Positions 8,076-15,612 of a stretch of 64,000 nucleotides of DNA are shown piece by piece. Made by a program: the position numbers and the translations under genes. The stretch is from Bosea sp. RAC05 (GTDB lineage: Bacteria; Pseudomonadota; Alphaproteobacteria; Rhizobiales; Beijerinckiaceae): NCBI RefSeq assembly GCF_001713455.1, contig NZ_CP016464.1, forward strand, positions 3,148,001-3,212,000. The letters are read 5' to 3'. Below the pieces are notes generated by a model that saw only the letters and a list, made by a program, of their open reading frames with translations, was not told the origin of the DNA and ran no database searches. Each line of letters begins with the position of its first letter. Within the stretch, counting starts at the first letter, position 1.

Positions 8076-8604
8076 CGGCAAGGGGCTTTCAGGCTTCGTC
8101 GCGGTGCGGGGGCCGGCGGGGTCAGCGCCACGGCCGGCGGCACGGCCAAAAGGCCGCCGGCACCCGCCCGGGACGGCTGTCCGGCACGAATCGAACGCGT
8201 GATCGGCGAGAGCGCATGACGCGACTCCGGAGGTTTCCAGGCCCGGGACGGCAGCCGGTTCGCCCCGGCTGCATTCTTGTATGCTGCATACTGCGCGCCG
8301 GCGGCAGGCACTGTCAATCGCGCCCTTCCCCTGCGCCACCACGACGGCGCGATCCCGGCGGGGGATGGCGGCGGGCGGCGGAAAGGCGCGCCCGCAAGGC
8401 GTCGCGGACCCGATCTCCGCCCCTGGCGCCGCGGCCGCCGGCACGCCCCGGCCGCCCCTCGGTGCCGCCCAGAGACGCCGCGCAACCGCTCGCCCCGACG
8501 CGCAGGCCCCCTCGCGGCGACCGGCACATTCGGGGCTTGCCATTCGGCGAAGCATTGATTAGACCCCGCGACACCAAGGCGAGCGCGCCAACGCCGACCG
8601 CCAT
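8076..8604. other. Intergenic region between TRAP operon and tRNA-Gln
   Basis: This 529-base stretch has open frames in several phases, but all are Arg/Pro/Ala-rich low-complexity shadows of high GC content, with no recognisable domain. The only structured signal seen is the 8279-8291 palindrome, which probably marks the TRAP promoter. Confidence 0.5.
8279..8291. promoter_or_regulatory. Palindromic operator candidate upstream of TRAP operon
   Basis: GTATGC-T-GCATAC is a perfect 6+6 inverted repeat around a central base, in the short AT-richer stretch upstream of dctQ. Short TGTAT-type palindromes of this kind are typical sites of GntR/FadR-type regulators that control carboxylate transport. 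No cognate regulator lies in the window. Confidence 0.45.
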
Positions 8605-8678
8605 TGGGGGATCGTCTAACGGTAGGACCCCAGACTCTGACTCTGGTTGTCTAGGTTCGAATCCTAGTCCCCCAGCCA
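8605..8678 (+). tRNA. tRNA-Gln (anticodon CTG)
   Basis: A complete cloverleaf can be folded: acceptor stem TGGGGGA paired with TCCCCCA, D-arm with GTCTAACGGTAGGAC, anticodon stem CCAGA/TCTGG with loop CTCTGAC (anticodon CTG, reading CAG for Gln), T-arm TAGGTTCGAATCCTA, discriminator G and encoded CCA. The last 17 bases of the gene are the first part of the 20-bp sequence duplicated at 27635-27654, so the gene is the attachment site of the downstream integrative element. Insertion leaves the gene intact. Confidence 0.96.
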
Positions 8679-8681
8679 CTC
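8662..8681 (+). repeat. attL core direct repeat
   Basis: TCCTAGTCCCCCAGCCACTC is identical to 27635-27654. It spans the tRNA-Gln T-arm 3' side, acceptor stem, CCA end and three further bases. The flanking bases differ on both sides, so the repeat is exactly 20 bp. Confidence 0.93.
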
Positions 8682-8690
8682 TTTAGTGGC
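8675..8690 (+). terminator. Hairpin after tRNA-Gln supplied by the integrated element
   Basis: GCCACT-CTTT-AGTGGC forms a 6-bp hairpin at the tRNA 3' end but is followed by TCTGCTAAAA rather than a T-run. The original hairpin with a clean T-run now sits at 27648-27667, beyond the element. The element's end therefore rebuilds a hairpin but not the full terminator. Confidence 0.5.
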
Positions 8691-9040
8691 TCTGCTAAAA
8701 TCAATGAAATCAAGGGCTTGCTGGGCTCAGAAACTGCCGTGGTAGCCCAGCGGTAGCCCATTCTGGTATCCCAGAGGCGAACTGCAACTTAATGTGTCAC
8801 TTGGCGCGATACGCTCTCAGTGATCCATCGCTTTTCGCGATGGGAATCGGCCGCTTCTCGCGCGACGCGCCCTAGCAGCGGAGACCGCCCGCCTGACAAT
8901 TGGCTCGAAGCAGGCGCGGTGCGATGATTGCGCCGAGTATCTGCGGAGGCACTTTGAGCTCGCGCCGACCCTAGCTGAACCACTGCTTCACATGGCGGCG
9001 CTGTCTGGCTGCCTCGGGCCAAGGTGGAGTCACGCGGTCA
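8679..9040. other. Left end of the integrative element, no gene seen
   Basis: After the core repeat this stretch contains the hairpin at 8675-8690 and the arm repeats at 8741-8773. From 8780 to 9040 only a Ser/Arg/Ala-rich minus-strand frame (8789-9022) is open, without a ribosome site or recognisable domain. It is probably the 3' untranslated region of the restriction operon. Confidence 0.5.
8741..8773 (+). repeat. Left arm-type repeat triplet (integrase binding candidates)
   Basis: Three 9-mers, GGTAGCCCA (8741), GGTAGCCCA (8752) and GGTATCCCA (8765), are spaced 11 and 13 bases apart. The same motif with the same spacing and orientation recurs at 27537-27569. The triplet ends sit 60-66 bases from the core repeats, as expected for arm sites bound by the N-terminal domain of a tyrosine integrase. 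Confidence 0.72.
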
Positions 9041-9742
9041 TCACTCGGCGCCTATCGGCAAGCTGTTGAGAAGGTTCCGAACTTCGCGCCAATGTGGCAG
9101 GTTGTGATCGAGCACCGAGAAGAACGCTTCCGAATGAGTTCTCTCCAGGAGATGCGTTAGCTCGTGCAGCACCAGGTAGTCTAGGCATTCTGGCGGCTTC
9201 TTGGCTAGGTCGGTATTCAGGCGGATGTTGCCGCTCTCAGGGTGACAACTTCCCCACTTCGTTTTCATCCGCTGGATGAAAATACCCTTCACTTTCACGC
9301 CGAGCCGTTCCTCCCACCGGGCCACCGTTGGTTGGGCAACTCGTCGCAGTTCGTCCCGGTACCATTTTTCCACAATGTCGTGGCGCTCATCGCGGGTGGC
9401 ATTTGCACGCGTCGTCAGCACCAGTGTGCGGTGAACTAGATCAACAGATGGAGGGGCAGCGCGGTGGACGAGCTTGAGCAGAACGCGCTCGCCCCAAACG
9501 AAATGACTCTCTCGATCGACGAAGTCGCGGACAGCCTCTCTTGGCTGCGTGAAGAGCTTCCGCTGGTTCTTTCTGATCCACCCCATGCGCGAGACAGCGA
9601 ACGCACGAATCGCGTCAATCTCCAGCGAAAGAGGTGCGGCGATCCGAACACGGCCGGTAGGCGGGTGAACGCTCAGATGGAGGTTTTTGATATCTTTGTG
9701 AACGACCTCCACCGTGAGGTCGCCGAGGGTAAGGACCTGCAC
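9041..9742 (-). CDS. YgjP/SprT-like M48 metallopeptidase (DUF45)
   Basis: A 233-residue zinc metallopeptidase-like protein. It shows the YgjP pattern KTKWGSC near residue 162, then LHELTHLLERTHSEAFF, in which HELTH gives two zinc His and Glu and the later His gives the third ligand. Last gene of the restriction operon. A TTG at 9748 would overlap the hsdR stop, but GGGAG at 9755-9751 is 8 bases before the GTG at 9742, so GTG is preferred. Such peptidases are known to sit next to type I restriction subunits; the role there is unsettled, and turnover of HsdR or of a target protein is a possibility. Confidence 0.85.
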   Translation of the reverse strand: MQVLTLGDLTVEVVHKDIKNLHLSVHPPTGRVRIAAPLSLEIDAIRAFAVSRMGWIRKNQRKLFTQPREAVRDFVDRESHFVWGERVLLKLVHRAAPPSVDLVHRTLVLTTRANATRDERHDIVEKWYRDELRRVAQPTVARWEERLGVKVKGIFIQRMKTKWGSCHPESGNIRLNTDLAKKPPECLDYLVLHELTHLLERTHSEAFFSVLDHNLPHWREVRNLLNSLPIGAE

Positions 9743-9744
9743 GA

Positions 9745-12700
9745 TCAATACTCCCGTTGATGGAATATGATCGCGAAGATCGCCTCGGTCTGTTTCTCGT
9801 CGCGCACGATGCCGTAGATCGCAGCCTTGATTTCCTGTTCCCGCGCCTGCACACCCCTCCAGTCCGCTGGCCGGACCTGCTTGATCTTCTCGTCGATCCG
9901 CATCGCAAGGTCGGCATCCTTGCCTAGGTTGTTGTAGAGCGCCCGCTGGCCTTCCGTCTTGATGTTGGACGGTCGGTCGCCCTCCTGCCCGGCGTTCACA
10001 GTGCCGATGAGTTTGGCGATCTCCTTCAGGTACAGCTCATACTCGATGGCCTTGGCTTTCCGCGCGGCGATGATTTCGTCGAGCAGCTTGGACATCTTGT
10101 CGTAGAAAACCGGGTCCGTAAGGCGCTCCTTGATGATCTTCGCCCGGACGTTGTTCTCGATGGTCTCGGCGACGGCGTCCCGGCTGCCCCTGAGTCCACC
10201 GGGTAGCGTACCAATGGCACCGCCGATCCCGAGCGTCGCGATGATGTCGAGCAGCGGCATATCGTCGAATGGCGAGATTTTCCGTGGCTCTTTCGCCTCG
10301 ATGTAGGTGTCGATCAGGTGGCGCATATCGGCCTCGTAGGCCTTCAAGTCGAGCGTCTCACCCGCTGCGTTGCGCACCATATCGCGCAGCTTCACGTAGT
10401 CGGTGATCAACCGCTTGATCTCGTCGACCTCAGCGGCGGAGAAGCCAGCCATGTCCAGATCATCAGCGATGTTGGCGAAGGCCCGGACAAGAGCTGCGCA
10501 TGCCTTGTAAAAGCTGGCCCGCAAGGGCTCCCGGTCGGCCAGATCAGTGGCGACCTCTGTGTTGCCGCAGAAATAGCGCCTGAAGGCGTCGTCGCCGCGC
10601 GGTGGCGGCACAGGCTCACAGATGAGGAAGATCGCCTCCAGCGCCTCCTTGAGCCGTGTGCGGCCCTTGGTGAGGCGATCCTGTAGGATGACCTCTGGAT
10701 CGACGCCACCTACGCTATGGTCCAGCTCGGACGAGTAGACCTTGATGGCGCCCTCGACCTTCTTGAACAGGTCCATGTAATCGATGATGTAGCCGAACTG
10801 CTTGTCCTCGCCGTCGAGCCGGTTTGTCCGGCAGATCGCCTGGAACAGCCCATGGTCCTGCATCGACTTGTCGATGAAGAGGTAGGTGCAACTCGGCGCG
10901 TCGAAGCCGGTGAGAAGTTTGTCGACCACGATCAGCAGTTTCATGGTCGCGGGCTCTTTCTTGAAGAGCTGCTTTGCCCGTTCCTCGTAGACCTCTGTTT
11001 TCGTCATGCCAGGCTGTGTCGGCACGTCCTTCAGGATCGCCTGATAGAGGTTGTAGATGAACTGCTTGTCGGTCTCGCTGGCTGCGCCCGTATCCTCCAG
11101 AGTCACATCGGCAGCCTGCGGATTGTAGGACGTGATGACCGCGCAGTGGCCCTTGAAGACGGTTTTCTGGAACAGATCGTAGTATTTGCTGGCCTCATAG
11201 ATGCTGCGGGCGACCAGCATCGCTGTTCCTCGCTCGCTGCTGAGACGCGGCTTCACGCTGAAATCGAAGACGATGTCGGCGACGATGCGCTCCATCCGTG
11301 AGCGGGACGACAGCACGCGCTGCATGGTGCCCCACTGCTTGCGCAGCTCGTCCTTCTGCCAGTCGTTCAGCCCCTTGGTCTTGGCGTCGAACCACTGGTC
11401 GATCTTCTCCTGCGATCCGAGTTCCTGATCGACGTCACGAGCCTCATACACAAGATCGAGCACGACATTGTCGGCCACGGCCTCGCTGTATTTGTAGGTG
11501 TGGATATAACTGCCAAACACCTCAAGACTGGATTGCTTGTCCTCCTTTAGGAGTGGCGTGCCGGTAAAGCCGATGAAGACCGCGCCGGGCAACATCGCCT
11601 TCATGATGCGGTTGAGCTTGCCGCTTTGCGTCCGATGGCATTCATCGACGAAAACAAATAGCTCGCCCACGGGGCGCATCGGGTTCGCCTCCAGCTCGCG
11701 GATGAAGCGGTCGAAGTTCTCGACATCCTTGCGCCCGAACTTCTGGACGAGCGAGCAGATCAGGCGCGGCGTCGGTGCGCCGGAGAGTAGGCCCATCAGG
11801 TCCGCGCCGCTGGTCGTTCGGCGCATGGGCTCGCCTGCTGCCGCGAAGTTACCCTCAATCTGATCGTCGAGTTCGTCGCGGTCGGTGACGACGATCACAC
11901 GGGCACGCGGGTTTGTTTTGAGAATCCATCGGGCGAGGAGCACCATGACGATGCTCTTGCCCGACCCTTGCGTATGCCAGATGATCCCGCCCTCGCGCTT
12001 GGCGATGCGCTCTTGCGCGGCCTTGATGCCAAAATACTGGTGGACACGGGGCAGCTTTTTCACCCCGCCATCGAACAGCACGAAATCGTGCATGAGTTCG
12101 AGGCAGCGGCGCTTATCGCACATCTTCAGGAGGTACTTATCGAGCTTGTTCTCGGTATCGTCGTCCTCGTCTTCCTTCCACGTCAAAAACAGTTTCTCGG
12201 GAGTGCCGATAGCGCCATAGCGCAGGCCCTCGCTGTCGTTTCCCGCTAAGATGAATTGCACGGTCGGATAGAACCACGCGTTGAACTCGGTCGACTGGTT
12301 TGAAATTGATTGCCGGATGCCGTGGCCGATAGTAACGCGGCTGTTCTTCAGCTCCAGCACGCCGATGGCGATACCGTTCACATACAGCACGATGTCAGGG
12401 CGGCGCGTGTTGCCGCCCAAGAGCGTCACCTCTTCGGCAATGGCGAAGTCGTTCCGCTCCGGTATCGCCCAGTCAATCAGGTTGATCTTATCGGTCAGCC
12501 CGCCCGCCTCGGTCTTGGCGTCGTGCCCATAGCGCAGCAGCTCATGCACGGCCTTGTTGTTCTGATAGAGGCTGCGGCTGTGGTTCGTCGCTTCGCGGCG
12601 CAGGCGCTCAAGCGCTGCGGCAACCTGTGCGTCGGTATAGCCCCGAGCCTTGAGGTTGGCGGTGAAGAGATCGGCCTCGATGTTGGTGTTCGCCCGCTCT

Positions 12701-12789
12701 GACCAATCGCCGAGATAGCGCCACTTCAGGCGGTCGCGGAACAGCACCACCACGCGGTTTTGTGTTGAACGTTCCGGTTCGCCGATCAT
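9745..12789 (-). CDS. hsdR: Type I restriction enzyme R subunit
   Basis: A 1014-residue HsdR. The N-terminal nuclease domain has [19 protein letters not shown] (Asp132, Glu146, Lys148 of the PD-(D/E)xK site). The SF2 translocase follows, with Walker A HTQGSGKS near 272, VDECHRTQ near 381, TGTPLL, and QAICRTNR near motif VI. The frame is open to 12822, but the ATG at 12789 overlaps the stop of the upstream DUF429-like gene (ATGA) and starts [13 protein letters not shown], the typical HsdR opening. It translocates DNA and cuts unmodified DNA with HsdM and HsdS from the same operon. No disruption is visible. Confidence 0.96.
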   Translation of the reverse strand: MIGEPERSTQNRVVVLFRDRLKWRYLGDWSERANTNIEADLFTANLKARGYTDAQVAAALERLRREATNHSRSLYQNNKAVHELLRYGHDAKTEAGGLTDKINLIDWAIPERNDFAIAEEVTLLGGNTRRPDIVLYVNGIAIGVLELKNSRVTIGHGIRQSISNQSTEFNAWFYPTVQFILAGNDSEGLRYGAIGTPEKLFLTWKEDEDDDTENKLDKYLLKMCDKRRCLELMHDFVLFDGGVKKLPRVHQYFGIKAAQERIAKREGGIIWHTQGSGKSIVMVLLARWILKTNPRARVIVVTDRDELDDQIEGNFAAAGEPMRRTTSGADLMGLLSGAPTPRLICSLVQKFGRKDVENFDRFIRELEANPMRPVGELFVFVDECHRTQSGKLNRIMKAMLPGAVFIGFTGTPLLKEDKQSSLEVFGSYIHTYKYSEAVADNVVLDLVYEARDVDQELGSQEKIDQWFDAKTKGLNDWQKDELRKQWGTMQRVLSSRSRMERIVADIVFDFSVKPRLSSERGTAMLVARSIYEASKYYDLFQKTVFKGHCAVITSYNPQAADVTLEDTGAASETDKQFIYNLYQAILKDVPTQPGMTKTEVYEERAKQLFKKEPATMKLLIVVDKLLTGFDAPSCTYLFIDKSMQDHGLFQAICRTNRLDGEDKQFGYIIDYMDLFKKVEGAIKVYSSELDHSVGGVDPEVILQDRLTKGRTRLKEALEAIFLICEPVPPPRGDDAFRRYFCGNTEVATDLADREPLRASFYKACAALVRAFANIADDLDMAGFSAAEVDEIKRLITDYVKLRDMVRNAAGETLDLKAYEADMRHLIDTYIEAKEPRKISPFDDMPLLDIIATLGIGGAIGTLPGGLRGSRDAVAETIENNVRAKIIKERLTDPVFYDKMSKLLDEIIAARKAKAIEYELYLKEIAKLIGTVNAGQEGDRPSNIKTEGQRALYNNLGKDADLAMRIDEKIKQVRPADWRGVQAREQEIKAAIYGIVRDEKQTEAIFAIIFHQREY

Positions 12790-13523
12790 GCCGCCCCCGC
12801 CCGCGTGTCGTGCGGCAGCCAAATCCAGCCCTCATCAGGCGGTGCGTCGTCTGTCGGTCCCTCCAGCTCAGCTGGCGAATGCATGAAGGTTGATGCCACC
12901 CAGGCGCATAGACCCGCGTCGACGATGTCATCATGCCCGGCGACGCCATCGACCGATGAATTGCCCCCGTCCATGAAGCGCCGACGACAGGCCGCCGGAT
13001 AGGTCTCGATAATGCGCAATGCGCCCCCGTCGTGCCAGACGCCAGTCGCCTGCTGGATCGGCGTGAACCGGCGCAGCGCATGAATGGCCTTGGTGCTCTG
13101 GCTGCCGATCATGTCCTTGACGACCGAGAGGGGCGTCGACGACGGCTCAGCCAGTCGCCGTTCGGTGAACCGGTAGAGGTATGGGTTGGCTGCGCTGTTG
13201 CCGATCTGGCGCTGATAGGTGTGCCCTGCCAGCAGGGACAGCAAGGCATTTGGGAAGGCGAGCGGCGCGTCAATCGCGATGACCACCTCGTCATGTACCG
13301 GATGCGGGGGCACCTTGCAGCGGTCCAGCATGCCGCGCACGAAGTCGCCTGCACTGATGGCTTCGTTCAGCAGGGCACGCAGATTGCCGCGCCATGGTTT
13401 GCCCATGAGGAGGCCATTTGCATTCAGAACAACGAGCGCATCGCGGCTCTTGCCGTTCCTGTCGCAGTTCCAGCCGCCGACATCCCAGCCTATGGCTATC
13501 TTCACGCCCCCGCCGCCGGTCAT
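12786..13523 (-). CDS. DUF429-like RNase H-fold protein inside the restriction operon
   Basis: A 245-residue protein resembling DUF429 predicted nucleases. Acidic residues fall at RNase H-fold positions: Asp14 in IAIGWDVGG, Asp85 in [12 protein letters not shown], Glu173 in IIETYPAA and the pair in [10 protein letters not shown] near 198. The motif YRFTERRLA near 117 also fits the family. It overlaps the nuclease gene upstream and hsdR downstream by 4 bases each, so it is made with the restriction complex. The biochemical activity of the family is not established; nuclease or nucleotide-processing activity is inference. An in-frame GTG at 13505 is an alternative start. Confidence 0.7.
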   Translation of the reverse strand: MTGGGGVKIAIGWDVGGWNCDRNGKSRDALVVLNANGLLMGKPWRGNLRALLNEAISAGDFVRGMLDRCKVPPHPVHDEVVIAIDAPLAFPNALLSLLAGHTYQRQIGNSAANPYLYRFTERRLAEPSSTPLSVVKDMIGSQSTKAIHALRRFTPIQQATGVWHDGGALRIIETYPAACRRRFMDGGNSSVDGVAGHDDIVDAGLCAWVASTFMHSPAELEGPTDDAPPDEGWIWLPHDTRAGAA

Positions 13524-14449
13524 GCCTTCACCAGCTTGAACTTGATTTCGTAGCGGTAGAACGAGACGTTCGGCACCGCCGCCAAGGCCCAGCGCAGTTT
13601 CTGGTCGTCATGGAGCGCGATGATCGCGCCCTCGACCGTCTGATCTGCCTCGGCGATCTCGCTCTTCACATAGCCCATGTAGCGGAGCACCTGGCCGACT
13701 ACGACATCGTTGGCGCGGCCTCGCTTCAGCTCCACCACCAGCAGCCGCTTGCGGTCCTTCGAGATGGCGAGGATGTCGATGGGACCGGCGTCGGTCTCGT
13801 ATTGCTGGCCGACGCGCTCGCCGTTCTCCTCGTAGATGGCGAAGGACTTGGCGAGTTCGGTCTGGTCCCAGTTGCCGACGAGGAAAGCTTCGAGATGCGC
13901 CTCCATGGCGAATGCTGCCGGGTCCTCGATGGTGGCGTCAGAGCCGATAATGGTGAGCGGCACGGGCGCGACGGCTAGGAAGCGCTCGATCTCGGCGCGG
14001 TGGTCGCTGATGGTGCTGATCGTGCCGATCGAGCCGGTGGAGTTCTGCAAAGCCTCGCTCATGGCGGCGCGCGGCACGAGCATGTCGAGCCAGTTCACCT
14101 TGCGCCGGTGCGGCAGCGGCCCGGCGGCGATGAAGTGATAGCCGCCGGTGATCTCGCCGACGCGGTAGTTGCCGGAGCCATCGGGACAAAGCACGATGTC
14201 ACCCGGCTGCATGCCCCTGGCGATGCGCCAGAGCACGCCGCAGGCGAGGCCCGTCGCGATCTTCGACCAGCCGGGGTTATGCTGGCGCATCAGCGGCGCA
14301 TAATGGTGGTTGAAGGCGCGAAGCTCGTCGGGGATGTGGCGGGAGATGTCGCCCGTACCGTCATCGTTCACGCCGATGAAGCCGCCCGCTAAACCGGCGG
14401 CGGCGTGCACATGTTTCTTGCCGAGGATGACGCGGTAATACCCCTTCAT
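13520..14449 (-). CDS. PUA/EVE-like plus NucS-like PD-(D/E)xK nuclease
   Basis: A 309-residue two-domain protein. Residues 1-115 (YYRVILGKKHVHAA, FIGVN, KIATGLACGVLWRIARGM, GDIVLCPDGSGNYRVGEI) resemble PUA/EVE-like modified-base readers. Residues 175-300 form a NucS-type nuclease: Glu183 in AMEAHLEAFL, Asp225 in GPIDIL, Glu240-Leu-Lys242 in VVELKRGRA, then GQVLRYMGYV. Such architecture suggests cleavage of modified DNA (type IV-like). It overlaps hsdS and the DUF429-like gene by 4 bases each. Homologs occur near restriction loci, but this position between hsdS and hsdR is unusual. Confidence 0.8.
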   Translation of the reverse strand: MKGYYRVILGKKHVHAAAGLAGGFIGVNDDGTGDISRHIPDELRAFNHHYAPLMRQHNPGWSKIATGLACGVLWRIARGMQPGDIVLCPDGSGNYRVGEITGGYHFIAAGPLPHRRKVNWLDMLVPRAAMSEALQNSTGSIGTISTISDHRAEIERFLAVAPVPLTIIGSDATIEDPAAFAMEAHLEAFLVGNWDQTELAKSFAIYEENGERVGQQYETDAGPIDILAISKDRKRLLVVELKRGRANDVVVGQVLRYMGYVKSEIAEADQTVEGAIIALHDDQKLRWALAAVPNVSFYRYEIKFKLVKA

Positions 14450-15612
14450 ACGAGCCTGATCTCCCCGGTCAGCAGCACCTGCATCATGCCCTGCTTAACC
14501 TCGCGCGCCTTGGCGAGCTTATCCTCCAGCGCGGCGATCTCGGCATCCATGTCAGAGAGCACGGTGGCGATGGCGCGCTGTTCGTCGAGGGTAAGCGGAA
14601 AGTGCAATTCGACCTCTTTCATCTGCGATTTTGATATTCCGAAAACTTTCATGCCTGTCGCGCTTCGCATCACTTGCGACCTGAACGATGAAGCATAGGC
14701 CAAATAGCCTTTGAACCTCGGCGCAAACGTCTCAACGCGTTCCCGGAGGATGAATGTATGCAAACCTGCAACAGCGCTCCTGTCGACTGGCAACTGGATT
14801 ACTTCGACAGCCTTCGCGACCCCGTCATAGTCTTCCGAGGCGTCCGCGAAGACCCAATCGCCAACCCTAAGCGGCGTCGCAGCGCCGCAAAGCGCCTTGT
14901 CGGCCCCCGGCGTCGGGGTGCGTTGGAAGTCGAGGTGCGTGTGAAGACGTGTGTGGATGTCGCCATAGTGGACATAACTGACGTCGCCCTCTTCGCTCAA
15001 CTGCGCGCGGGACAGCGGCACGGATCGCCCGAAATCAAACAGATTGCCGATGGCTGCCTTCGCCCACTCCCCCCGAAATCCCGGCAAGCGGCGTTGGCCG
15101 GTGAGGAGGTCCTGCATCGCGCCCTGCTTGATGTCGCGCTTCTTGGCGATCAGCGCCTCCAGCGCCTCGATCAGCGCATCCGCATCGCCCAGCGCCTCGA
15201 CAATGGCCTGTTGTTCTTCTGTAAATGTTGGGTAGCAGAGCGCGAGTTCGTGGATGTCATTCCGGTTAATTCCCGGAACGCCGCTTTTGCCACTATGCGA
15301 CGCAAAATCTACCGTCTTGAGGATATAGTAGCAGAATTTAGGATGGTTTCCGTGAAAATCACTGACGAACAGCGTGGTGTTCAGCGGCCAGTAGTCCCCC
15401 TCGACATAGAATGTCTGGCCGATTGTGCCGTATCGCCCGGTTACGACTCCGGGCCCAATTGACGCTGCTTCAGCGTGGAAATCGGAAACGCCAGACGAGG
15501 AAACAATCGGGATTGCTCCCCCTCGGCGCAGACGACTAGGGAGGTCATAGCCCCTTTGAAGCGTCATGACCTTGCCAAGCTCGGTTACTGCCCAAGACCG
15601 CAGGGTGCTCAT
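14446..15612 (-). CDS. hsdS: Type I restriction-modification specificity subunit
   Basis: A 388-residue HsdS with two target-recognition domains separated by repeated helical regions. The conserved-region repeats are visible as KKRDIKQGAMQDLLTG near residues 164-179 and KAREVKQGMMQVLLTG near 368-383. The first recognition domain contains SGVSDFHAEAASIGPGVVTGRYGTIG, typical of HsdS. It overlaps hsdM upstream and the nuclease gene downstream by 4 bases. It fixes the bipartite DNA target of the complex; the target sequence cannot be read from the protein. Confidence 0.95.
   Translation of the reverse strand: MSTLRSWAVTELGKVMTLQRGYDLPSRLRRGGAIPIVSSSGVSDFHAEAASIGPGVVTGRYGTIGQTFYVEGDYWPLNTTLFVSDFHGNHPKFCYYILKTVDFASHSGKSGVPGINRNDIHELALCYPTFTEEQQAIVEALGDADALIEALEALIAKKRDIKQGAMQDLLTGQRRLPGFRGEWAKAAIGNLFDFGRSVPLSRAQLSEEGDVSYVHYGDIHTRLHTHLDFQRTPTPGADKALCGAATPLRVGDWVFADASEDYDGVAKAVEVIQLPVDRSAVAGLHTFILRERVETFAPRFKGYLAYASSFRSQVMRSATGMKVFGISKSQMKEVELHFPLTLDEQRAIATVLSDMDAEIAALEDKLAKAREVKQGMMQVLLTGEIRLV

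Noticed and set aside
8216..8686. Open frame covering tRNA-Gln
   Set aside because: Overlaps a complete tRNA gene and contains Arg/Pro-rich shadow sequence.
8789..9022. 77-codon minus-strand open frame at the left end of the element
   Set aside because: No ribosome site, no domain, Ser/Arg/Ala-rich composition.
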